A stretch of 64,000 bases of DNA from assembly GCF_050948175.1 (NCBI RefSeq), contig NW_027490253.1, positions 620,001 through 684,000 on the forward strand, given 5' to 3'. The stretch comes from Xylocopa sonorina (Eukaryota > Arthropoda > Insecta > Hymenoptera > Apidae). The notes beneath the pieces were generated by a model. The model was not told where the DNA came from. It saw only the letters and a program-made list of their open reading frames with translations, and did no database searches. Each line of letters opens with the position of its first letter. Position 1 is the stretch's first letter. Of this stretch, positions 1 through 9,935 are shown in pieces. The position numbers and the translations under genes are program-made.

Positions 1-2004
1 TGCTTTGATTTACATCCTATAATGACAAACAACTACATTGCTACGGAATAGTGTTTCTAGATCCCTACGTATTGAATCAGTAGGGATCCAATGCTTCTTA
101 AAACGCGATAATGCACTTCATTTCTATGTTACATAATAAGATGTAATTCAATGCATCGCGTTATGCATATCTCATCAACATTTCAAAAGAATGTAAATGC
201 CAAACTTCCTTGCTACGGAATTGCGTTTCCAGATGCCTACGTATCGAAGCAATAAGGTTCCAATGCTTCTTGGAACGCGATTTCACATCTCATTTCTATG
301 TTTCATGATAACATATAATACTCATTGCGATGTGTTATGTATACTCCATCAACACTTCAAACTAATGTAAATGCAACAATTCCTTGCTGTCAAATACGTT
401 TCCAGGTGCTTACGTATCGAGAATATGGAGTAGTAATGCTGCTTAAAAAGCGATGCCGCATCTCAGTTCTATGTTTCATGATAAGATATAATATTACTTG
501 CGAAGTGTTATGTATACCTCGTCTACACTTAAAATGAAAGTAAATGCGACACTTCCTTGCTAGGAAATAGCGTTTGCAGATGTCTACATATCGATGCAAT
601 AGAGATCTAATACTTGTTAAATCACGATATCGCATCTCATTTCAATGTTTCATGATAAGATATTATATTCATTTCGAAGTGTCACTTATACCTCGCATAC
701 ATTTCAAATGAATGTGAATGCGACATTTCCTTGCTAGGAAATAGCGTTTGCAGATGACTCCGTATCGAAGCAATAGAGTTCTAATGCTTCTTAAATCGCG
801 ATATCGCAGCTCAGTTCTATGTTTCGTGATAAGATATAATATTCATTGCGAAGTGTAATGAATACCTCCTCCACACTTCAAAAGAATGTAATTGCCGCAC
901 TTCCGTGCTAGGAAAAATCGTTTTCAGCTGACTACAGAACGAGGAAATAGTGTTCTAATCCTTCTTAAAAGGCGAAATCGCATCTCATTTCTACGTTTCG
1001 TGACTCGACATAATATTTTTTGCGAAGTGTTATGTATATCTTGTCTACATATGAAACGAATGTAAACGCCACACACCCTTGCTAGGAAATAGCGTTTACA
1101 GACGTCCACCTGCCGATGGAATAGAGTTATAGTGCTTCTCAATGCGCGATATCGCATCTCACTTCTATGTTTCATGACAAGATATAATATTCATTGCGAA
1201 GTGTAATGTATACCTCGTCTATACTTCAAAAGTATCTAAGTGCCACACTTCCTTGCTAGGAGATAGCGTTTCCAGATGTCTACGTATCGAAGCAATAGAG
1301 TTCAAATGCATCTTAAAACACGATATCGCATCTCAACTCTATGTTTCATGATGAGATACAAAATTCATTCCGAAGTGTTGTGTTTACCTCGTCCACACTT
1401 CAAAAGGATATAAATGCCACACTTCCTTGCTAGGAAATAGCATTTCCAGATGTCTACGTAACGAAGCAATAGAGATCTAATGCTTCTTAAAAGGAGAAAT
1501 CGCTTTGCATCTATATGTCTCATGATATGAGATAATATTCATTGCGAAGTGTTATGTCTACCTCGTCTACGCTTCATAAGTATGTAAATGCCACCCTTCC
1601 TTTCTGGTATATAGAGTTTTCAGATGCCTACGTATCGAAGCAATAGAGTTCTGATGCTTCATAAAACGCGATATCGCATCTCAATTCTATGTCTCATGAT
1701 AGGATATAATATTCACTGGAAAGTGTTATGTATACCTCGTCTACACTTCAAAGGTATGTAAATGCCACACTTACCCGCTAGGAAATAGCGTTTCCAGATT
1801 ACTGCGTATCGAAACAATAGAGTTCTAATAATTCTTTAAACGCGATTTCGCAACTCAATTCTATGTCCCATGATAAGTTATAATATTCATAGCGAAGTGT
1901 TATGTATACCTCGTCTACACGTCAAGTGAATGTAAATGCGACACTTCCTTGCTAGGTAATAGCGTTTGCAGTTGCTTACGTATTAGAGCAATAGTGTTCT
2001 AATG

Positions 2005-2970
2005 CATCTTAAAACGCGAAATCGCATGACATTTCTATGTCTCACAATAAGGTGTACCTTTCGTTGCAACAAGTTATGTATATTTCATCTAGACTTCAAA
2101 ATAATGTAAATGCCACACTTCCTTGCTTCGGAGTAGCGTTTCCAGATGTCTACGTATCGGTGCAATAGATTTCTAATACTTCATGTAGCTCTATATCGCA
2201 TCTCATATCTATGTCTCATGTTAAGATGCAATGTCAACGCAAGCGTTACGTATATCTCGTCTGCACTTGAAAATAATATAAATACCGCACTTGCTTGCTA
2301 CCGAACAGCGTTTCTAGCTGTGCGCGCATCGAAACAATAATGTTCTAATTCTTCAAAGAACGCGATATCGCACCTCATTTCTGTGTCACATGATCAGATG
2401 TAATCTCAAAGCAACGCGTTATGTATATCTCGTCTACACTTCAAATGAAAGTGGATGCATCACTTACTTGCTACGGAACAGTGTTTCTAGATGTCTACGA
2501 ATCGAGGCAAAGGAGTTCTAATGCTTCATAGAACGCGATATAGCATTTCATATCAAGAGTTCGAAGTATGTATGTAGATTTTAATAATCTATAAATCAGA
2601 CTATGCTTACCTGCTTCTACACTGCAAAACAATGTGATGCTACACTTCCTCGCAAGAGAATAGCGTTTCTAGATGTCAACGTGTAAAAACAACAGGGTTC
2701 TGTTACCTGATTCCGCGCGATGTCGCATCTCATTTCATTGTTCCGCGTTAAGATACAGTATTCAATGCAACGCGCATTGTGCATCTGCATACAAAAAGAA
2801 TATAAATCCCACACTTTCTTCCAACGGGATGGCGCTTCTAGGTATCTACGCGTAGAAGCAATAGAGTTCTCTTACTTCATTCAATGCGATGTCGCATCTC
2901 ATTTCAATGCCGCATGATATGATGTAATATTCATCGTATCGCGTTATGTTTATCTGCTTCTGCACATCAA
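2005..2970 (+). repeat. satellite block duplicated at 34068-35035
   Basis: This stretch of about 5.5 monomers is nearly identical in order and private variants to 34068-35035. Shared rare features include CTCACAATAAGGTGTACC, the CGAACAGCGTTTCTAGCTGTG monomer, and a monomer with CTGATTCCGCGCGATG. Monomers next to each other in the array differ far more, so this is a recent block copy and not chance similarity. Confidence 0.85.
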
Positions 2971-3790
2971 TTGAATGTGAACTCTACACTTCCTTGCCCG
3001 GGAATGTCGTTTCTAGATGTCCAGGTGCCGAAGCATTTAATTTCCTATGCTTCATGCTTCGCAATATCGCGTTTCATATCAACAGTTCGAGGTATGTCTG
3101 TAGATTTTAATGCACTATATATATATCATTATGCTTATCTGCTTCTACGCCCCAAAAGTGTGGTTTCGACACTTCCTGACAAGAGCATAGCGATTCTAGT
3201 TGTAAATGTGTCGAAGCAATAGAGTTCTAATACATCATTCATCTCGATCTCGCATCACATTTCAATGTGTAATGTAAGATGTAATATTCAATGCAGCGCG
3301 TTACGTTTAACTCTTCAGCACTCCTAACGAATGTGAACCCTACACTCCCTTGCAGGGGGATAGCGTTTTTAGATATCTACTTGTCGAAGCAATAAAGTTC
3401 TATTACTTTATTCAGATCGATGTCGCATCTCATTTCAATGCCGCATGTTGAGATGTAATATTCAATGAAACGCGTTACGTTTATCTGCTTCTACACGTCA
3501 ACAGTATAAAAATCCTACAATATCTTGCCAGGAGGTAGCGTTTCTAGATGTGCACGTATTGAATTAATAGATTTCTAATGCTATATAAAACGCGATATCG
3601 CATTTTATATCAACAGTTCGAAGTATGTAAGTAGATAAAAATGCTCTACACATCTCGTTGTGCTTGCCTGCATATACACGTCAAAAGACTGTGATTTCTA
3701 CACTTCCTCGCAAGGGAATTGCGTTCTTAGATGTCTACTTTTCGAAGCAATAGAGTTCTAGTGCTTCATTCAACACGATGTCGCAAGTCC
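2565..3790 (+). repeat. higher-order repeat zone, about 3 monomers per unit
   Basis: A distinctive monomer variant (AGTTCGA[AG]GTATGT followed by TAGAT) starts near 2568, 3084 and 3615. These spacings of 516 and 531 bp bracket 3 x 174 = 522 bp. Between them lie two other variant types in the same order. This is a higher-order period on top of the 174-bp monomer. The same variant recurs near 34617 and 50647. Confidence 0.6.
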
Positions 3791-4418
3791 TTTCAATGAT
3801 TCATGGTAAATTGCAATGTTCTATGCAATATGTTACATTTGTCTGCATCTAGACCTTAGAAGGATGTGAATCCTATACTTACTTGCAACAGAATATCGTT
3901 TCCAGATATCTACGTGTCCAAGCAAGACATTTCTAATACTTCATGCAGCGCGATGTCGCATCTCATTTCAACGTTTCAAAGCAAAGAATCTGTAATCATA
4001 TATCCATATCATTATGCTTTACTGTTAGAGGTCTTCAATAGAATGTGAACTATATAATTCCATGCAACGGCATGGCGCTCCGTAGTGTCTGTCTGTTAAA
4101 GCAATCGAGCTAGAATTCTCCATGCAATGCGCTGGCGCATCCCATTTCATCGTTTCAAAGTAAGAATGCTGTAATCTCTTATGCATAGCTCTATGCTTAT
4201 CTGCTTTAAAACTTCATAAGAATGTAAATTCTACAGCTCCATGCAACAGGATTGCCCTTCGTAGTGTCTACATGTCGAGACAATAGAGTACTAATGCATT
4301 ATACAATGCCATGACTCATCTCATTTCAACGTTTCGAATTAAGTAAGCTGTAATCTTCTATGAAAAGCATTATAATTATCTGCTTCTACTCTACAATAGA
4401 ATGTGAATTCTATAGATC

Positions 4419-4795
4419 CAAACAAGAGGAGGGCAGGCCCTCACCATCCTACTGCCTGCCCTGATGCGGGCAAAGGAATCCCAGGGCCACTCAAACCGCG
4501 ACCAACATCTATCTTATACTCTAACCGATTCATCGTTATGCGTTTTCCATTAACACAATGGAAAATTTCACATATTTTCTTTCTCTTTCTCTTTAGTTAC
4601 ATTGTTGTTATTTTATGCTTTTCACCCTCCACATTCCCTCTCTACACCATCTCGGAACAGGCGTTATACGATTACTGCAGGATGACGCCCCGGTCTCGTT
4701 ACACCGAGATCGAGTGTTCTCTCTTGCATCCGTTGATTTATATATGTTATATATTGGAGAATATTTCCTCTTATCCTTTGTATTTTTCGAATGAA
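4419..4795 (-). mobile_element. R1-like element 5' region, deleted copy (A)
   Basis: The first part matches 46441-46570 (CCTACTGCCTGCCCTGATG, CGCGACCA[AG]CATCTATC, CCGATTC, GTTTTCCATTAA). It then jumps to the match of 46745-46965 (TTTCTCTTTAGTTAC, CGAGATCGAGTGTTCTC). An internal stretch of about 170 bp present at 46570-46740 is missing. At 46311-47060 the same sequence lies directly upstream of an R1-type gag on the minus strand, so I read it as the 5' untranslated region of that element. A 155-codon open frame here starts with GTG, has no recognisable domain, and is probably not a gene. Confidence 0.6.
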
Positions 4796-5104
4796 ATTAC
4801 ATTGACAGAAGTACAAGCTAGTTCTGCACGCCTATTTGAAACAACATTAAATCACCTTGTTAAACAATAATATATTAAATGTGACTTGGACTTTTAAATT
4901 TGAATTTATAAACATCTAACAGGTAAAAATGTTTTTCTTACTATTCATATCATTATACATTCAGTGATTTATTGTGTGCTGTGATTTGATATATTAACTG
5001 CTTGATTATATTTTGCAATGAACTTTGCGTACCAAACATTGTTTTTACTCCTGATTATAAAAGTATATGATATCCTTCTTATGCAGTCATGTATAATTAT
5101 GTAC

Positions 5105-5449
5105 TGTGACGGTTTCTCCCGTTTCAATCCGCAAGAAAACGGTATATAGAACCAATAATAACGGGGTATCCAGAAGTTTAATCCGGGGTTATATCGGGGT
5201 ACAGAATATCCGCGTGATTCGGCAACACGAAGTACAATAAATTTCCTATCCAGCGAGTATTTCGAAGCTGCGAGGCTGGGACTTTTTGGGCGCCAGCTAC
5301 TCAAAAAGTAGCAAAAACTAGTAAACCACGCAACACGGGGAAACCCGGTTCAAGATAACCCTCGAAATTTCGAAATACTCTATCGCTCGACTGCTTCTAG
5401 CCGAGTGCGCAAATTAGGGTCGCGGGATACTGAACTCACGGCTTCTTTC
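5105..5449 (-). mobile_element. G1-family short LTR copy with GTAC duplication
   Basis: It starts TGTGACGG and follows the first ~345 bases of the G1 LTR, including GACTTTTTGGGCGCCAGCTACTC and AAATTAGGGTCGCGGGATAC. It stops abruptly after GGCTTCTTTC. GTAC flanks it on both sides (5101-5104 and 5450-5453), while empty-site copy B has a single GTAC in the sequence ATTATGTACATACAAATTCG near 48880. The duplication says it integrated, yet about 1 kb of the LTR is absent. Either a deletion ended exactly at the duplication, or a short derivative was inserted. Strand follows the G1 coding strand. Confidence 0.8.
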
Positions 5450-5509
5450 GTACACACAAATTCGCAATTAAGTAGCTATGTGTTCAAATTCAATTCCGAA
5501 TAATGCACT

Positions 5510-6530
5510 AAAAAGCATCCCAGATAACAAACGGCAAGATGGTAGCGACACCATGCCGGCACTATATTGCCACTTGCGAGAAGTGTCAACTGATTCGTAG
5601 TCATCTGTGACCGGATTCGTTAACTAAAATGCCAGAACGTGTAACCAGCACGTTCTAGACAAGCGAATCGCGCAGTACCAGCACCACGGTGACACGCGTA
5701 TCATCGCTCCATTCATGAATCTCCTCAGCAATTACGCAGGATCACATTTGGCAATGGGGAACCTGTGCTTTCATACAAATTAGAACCGTTAGATGTCAGT
5801 AGATGTTCAGCATATGAGTATTGATAGACATTTTGATGGTCGTTTTCCTATATTTATAGTTATTGAGCGAGTCGTATATATTTCTTTCAATCCATCATAG
5901 ACTAAAAATATTATTTATATAAAAAATATTACTTATAAAATAAAAATTCATGCTGTTGCGTCCCAAACTTCGCCTTGTGTAATTTTTGAAACAACATGCT
6001 CTCATCGTATTTAATATAACCCTCAATTGCATGAATTTGTAACAATAAATTGAAGAAAATATATATAAAATAAGTGTATATATTTTTATGACAAAGTAAT
6101 TATCGACTTTATGGAAAAATCGCCCTATCGAGCTAGTTTATAGAAAATAATAAAATCGAGTTCTTATATCTTTGTTTTGTGCCCGTGTATCTAATTTGGA
6201 ATCAAAATAAATAAATTGCGCAGTTCAGTCATTTTTCATATTTGCTTATAATTTTTATGGAAACAGCTTCCCCATTAGTAAATGTCAGCCTCCGCCACAA
6301 CCACGCGTCTAGCTATGGTGAGCTGATAGTGTCATTGTCACAGCCGCGTAACCCGTGTGCTATATCTCGGTGCTTTAATAGTGCCGTTATACGAATGCCG
6401 CCCCAGTACTAACAGTATACCATTTCGAAAGCTGAGTAGGAGCACTTTGTTAGCACAGTTCTGTCACGGAATTCGTTCCATCCGTTGTCATTGGCGTGCC
6501 AATCGCTGGCTGTTTGAGATATTGTAGTGC
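5510..6530. other. conserved non-coding block of the triplicated segment
   Basis: About 1 kb with no credible reading frame. It is the best conserved part of copies A, B (about 48940-49990) and C (about 54290-55390, inverted). The two ends show weak inverted similarity: CATTTGGCAATGGGGAACCTG near 5747 against the reverse complement of CAGCTTCCCCATTAGTAAATG near 6265, plus CGGCACTAT on both sides. It could be an old foldback or terminal-inverted-repeat element, but I see no clean termini or target duplication. Confidence 0.35.
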
Positions 6531-6982
6531 ATGAGGCAGAATTGTTCCTTATCATCGTCAAGGAGATGGTTTTCACTCCCCCCTTTTTGAATTTTTTAAA
6601 TTATTGTTTGAAATTTTTGCCGTTTCTGTATCTCTATGACCGCATTGTGGATTCAACTTATGTACGATCTTTTTGGTCTTCATCTTTCCTTACATGTAAT
6701 ATTATATATGTGATGCACGTTTGTTATGTAATGCTCCGATTTGTAAGCCTCAGATACTTTTATTCTTTGGTAAAGCCACTTATTCGATTAATATATATTT
6801 ATTAGACATAGATATAAACAATTAGAAAAATGTTATTAAAACGCTATTAAATATGTTGTTGCAATTATATATTTAAGGTCTGAAGATGTAGATGCAATTA
6901 ATGTCCGATATTTTACGTGATCGAATCGACGTATCGAGTGAGGCTATGAAATATAAAAATCTTTTACTATTCTTCGACCCCT

Positions 6983-7746
6983 TTACATGTTAAATGAATG
7001 ATTAGTTCTGCAAGACAAGAAGCCTGAAATAGTGAGATATCTAGGAACATAAGTAATTTGTAAGTAACACATCTTTTCTCTTCGAAATATTTGCCTTTGC
7101 ATAGAATAGAACGTATAGATATAATTGCCTGTTTTGTACCCATTTCGGTCCAATTCTATTATAGCCTTTGAGCAGAAGTAATATTGATTATACTTGATTT
7201 TTGCAATAGTTCTTTGACTAACAGATTTTATTAACCTAGAATCATCATTTGACGGATGTATCAATCTACTTTGTAGCTCCATCAGTTTCTTTTTCTGCTC
7301 GCTACTTTCCATTTTCAGTTCCGTATACTTATCCTTTATCATCATCATATATGCTGCGTAAAATTACAATAACTTTTTGTCCTCAAATTTTGCGGATATT
7401 TCAATTAAATTTCCTTTGATTAAATAAACGGAAATTAAAAAACAGTGGCACGTACCATTTCTTGGAAACGTTGTATCGTAATTTGCATCTGACTGTTTTG
7501 AAAGGCACGCACTTTACTTAACGTTTGCAATGATTCGGTTAGCGAAGTAAAGAAATATTCTACTTTCGAAATTGTTGGCTCTTGTAATTTTAAGGCAAAT
7601 ATATTCATCTGTCGACATCGTGAACATTGTTTTTTGGCAAAATTCCAGAAGAACAAATATACTATAAGTAAAATAATAAACATCATAATATTAAATTTAA
7701 CTCTGTTCATCGTTGCCTTGTTGGACACATCCATAACAATATACAA
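6983..7746 (-). pseudogene. RNF212/Zip3-like meiotic RING protein fragment, copy A
   Basis: Two minus-strand exon-like pieces. The first (about 7700-7440) encodes a hydrophobic stretch, then K-K-Q-C-S-R-C-R-Q-M, then a region with F-F near its middle and the motif V-R-A-F-Q-N-S-Q-M. It ends at a GTACGTGCC or C|GTGCC donor-like site. After about 80 bp, TTTTACGCAG acts as a plausible acceptor for the second piece (about 7360-6983), which begins I-K-D-K-Y-T-E-L-K and continues as a lysine- and glutamate-rich probable coiled coil. The order end-of-RING cysteines, FF segment, FQ motif, KY..L coiled coil is what I associate with the RNF212/Zip3/Vilya crossover E3 family. The RING N-terminal half is not visible. 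The family call is from pattern memory and tentative; gene relic status is firmer because copy C preserves the same frames. Confidence 0.4.
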
Positions 7747-8113
7747 GGTGGGGCAGTAATAATTAGCACCTCAGATATCCACGAAACTATAAGTTTCATA
7801 GAAGTTTTTGCTAATATAAAATTGCATAGTACAAAGGGCCCATCCGTTGATGAAAATAGTTTTTCTGTAAGTGGAGTTATGTTGGACATATGAAGGTTAC
7901 CTTCATTTTTTGAAATGAATTGGTATGTCCATTCCGTAATACGATAGAGCATTTTAAAGCAAGTTTAACGATCTGTAACATGAAGGCATTGAAGGTTACA
8001 AAAAATAAAGAAAGGCGATAATACTCACGGTTTTGATAGTAATTGAAACATACGTATTGTAAACAGTGGTGGAAGGCGTAATACTTACCGTTTACTTCAC
8101 TGTGAATAAACAC
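7747..8113 (-). other. unrecognised overlapping minus-strand open frames
   Basis: Two overlapping frames (8113-7877 and 7952-7707, 78 and 81 codons) lie just upstream of the RNF212-like exon on the same strand. The second reads through S-N-I-T-P-L-T-E-K-L-F-S-S with several hydrophobic stretches. Copy C at 51600-51800 retains the DNA but its frames are broken. They may be additional exons of the same relic. I do not recognise the protein. Confidence 0.2.
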
Positions 8114-8230
8114 TTTTCGAAGGGCATTTCAATAGTTTGCAGCATAAGTTAAACATGACAAGATTAGTATTGAAAAATCGGTTCGAATACGTTTGGTTAG
8201 GCTGTTCTTTGTGTCGTTCATTTTATAAGT

Positions 8231-9321
8231 ACTGAGCTGCGAATTCCTGAGGACAGCTCACAAAATTGTTGAACTATGGAAGATTATCATTGTGAATTTG
8301 AATCAAAAGGTAATTAAATTCCATTAGATTGTAAACAGATCTCAATGTTTCATTTTAGATATTAAGATTAAATACTCTTTACAAAACTACAAGAATGGAT
8401 ACATACCTTTCTGTTATTATTATTTCATAAAGAATTATAATTGCAATTATATAGTTCATTACGATAAAAAATATTTCTCAGAAAATTCTAAATATTAAAT
8501 TAAAGAATCAAGTAAAACATTTTTAATAATTACGAATATGAAAAATACATGAACGTTCCAATAGAAAGATGTCTAAACAGGAGTTAGAAAAGTCAAACAT
8601 TCAATTTCAATTCCATAATTCATCTATAAGAGGTCAAATGTTTTGAAAGCTTTAATTACAGTCTCTAATGGAAGCAGTTGGGCAGTAATTCAATTTTTCA
8701 GAAAATTGATGAAAGTCAACCATTTTGAAGTGGTCAGAACCTTTGTCGTTTGAGCAATAAGTGAATAACAAATAACTGCATAAATTCCAGGCTTAAAAAC
8801 TTATGGATTAAATCCTATGCAGACTCGTTTATGAGCGAGTTACTAAATAATAATCCACACTAAGTAATCATTTTAAAACTTAAACGATTACATCTCGCGA
8901 ACTTTCGAAGATATCAGAAGCGTGAAAAGTATGTGGTTTATCAAAAACTCTTCTAAAAGAACGGACGAAACCAATAGAAATCTTTGTTGAAGTAAGCAAG
9001 TTCTAAAGTTCTAAGCAACGCGATGGCCCTTATCTGCCTATGTCTCATAGCAAGTAAGTTCTGAATTTCTATGAAATCCGATGGAATTCCTCACTACTAA
9101 CGTTTCAAAGTAAGTTCTAAAATTCTCAGTTCTACGTTTAAAACTATGTGTGTTCTATATAACTATGTAAAGTGATGGTTCCTATTAGTTGTGACGGAAA
9201 CCTATATATAGTAAGTCAGGGAAGCTCGAAGGGGTTAATTATCTAAATGCTTTAAAGTGTAAAACGTACTTTAATCTAAAGCGATCTATCGTTCCAAGGT
9301 ATCCGCTCACGTACAACTTTT
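8231..9321. other. AT-rich unique DNA, then diverged satellite
   Basis: 8231-8950 is AT-rich with no recognisable gene or repeat. From about 8960 to 9300, phrases such as AAGCAACGCGATGGCCCTTATCTGC, GTTTCAAAGTAAGTTCT and TTCTAAAATTCTCAG are very degenerate satellite-like monomers. This marks the outer edge of an array. Confidence 0.4.
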
Positions 9322-9935
9322 CTTGGGCGCCAGCTGTTCAGAAAGTAGCAAAGGGATAGACTACACGACCCCGGGAACCCTGGGGCAGAACAACCCTTGA
9401 AACTTCGAAATGGTCCTCCTCTCGACTACGCCTAGCCAAGTACACACACTCAGGTCGCGAGATACTGAAGTGACGGCATGTTTATTTATGGTCTCGACGT
9501 GGGTTTAACTAACAAGGGCTACGGGAAACTACGCAACACGCCGCGAATTACCGGGTATCATAACTCGCTTCACGATATAAGATACAATATACAATATGCG
9601 ACACTAGAAATGGGACGCTTTAGCGAATAAGCTCTCACGTTCTCTTCTTCAGGTTCCTTGAATTCGCTGGTGGTGTTCGGGTCTCCTGCATCCTCCTCGG
9701 GGCTCCTTGGTGGAGTGGGCTGTAGGCTTCGGTATTGTTCGGGTCCATCGATCAGTGGATTTCGGCGATTTCCTCTTCTCGCCCGCTTTGGCGTCCCTGA
9801 GGGGATCCTCCTGATCATTTAAATTGCATAGCGCCTCGCGCGCTGCGCTCCCATGGCCCGCCTGCAGGGCCGCTGAACTTTTGACTTCTCTTTAGGGGGT
9901 TAAGGATGGTTGAGGACCTTCTCACATCCCAGAGC
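9322..9935 (-). mobile_element. diverged G1-family LTR fragment
   Basis: It begins at TTCTTGGGCGCCAGCTGTTCAG, matching the internal LTR landmark of G1 at about 14942. It then follows G1 LTR order: CTTGAAACTTCGAAATG, GTCGCGAGATACTGAA, GACGCTTTAGCG, TGGATTTCGGCGATTT, and CACGCGCTGCGC-type GC-rich sequence. Both LTR ends are missing and identity is clearly lower than between the two LTRs of G1. It meets reverse satellite near 9935. Confidence 0.75.

Larger units (their letters stand above)
1..4418 (+). repeat. 174-bp satellite array I (forward)
   Basis: Head-to-tail monomers. The landmark GATGTCTACGTATCGAAGCA, or a close variant, begins at 1275, 1449, 1623 and 1797, giving a period of exactly 174 bp. 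Each monomer carries the same ordered landmarks: CGATATCGCATCTCA, CATGATAAGATATAATATTCATTGC, GAATGTAAATGC, and CTTCCTTGCTAGGAAATAGCG. Monomers from about 2000 on belong to a different variant group (ACGCGTTA, TGCTTCTACAC), and those after 4000 are strongly diverged, as expected at an array edge. Short open frames here are not conserved between monomers and are not genes. Monomer length and organisation fit an insect centromeric or pericentromeric satellite; that role is inference. Confidence 0.95.
4796..8230 (+). repeat. triplicated non-satellite segment, copy A
   Basis: Copy A is collinear with 48522-50640 (copy B, same orientation) and with 51516-55430 (copy C, inverted). Landmarks shared by all three include GCATCCCAGATAACAAA, ATTCGTTCCATCCGTTGTCA, and GACCGCATTGTGGATTCAAC. 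Relative to copy B it lacks the stretch equivalent to 46975-48520, and it carries an LTR fragment at 5105-5449. The minus strand contains pseudogene exons. The copies are diverged by many point changes, so the triplication is not recent. Confidence 0.85.

Noticed and set aside
325..3222. Many 60-83 codon open frames in the satellite arrays
   Set aside because: They follow the 174-bp period, occur in both strands, differ in frame and length between neighbouring monomers, and have no recognisable domains. They are by-products of a repeat with few stops.
4403..4870. 155-codon open frame with a hydrophobic middle
   Set aside because: It starts with GTG at a satellite junction, and the equivalent sequences at 46380 and 57700 do not keep the frame. 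The context fits a non-coding 5' region of an R1-like element.
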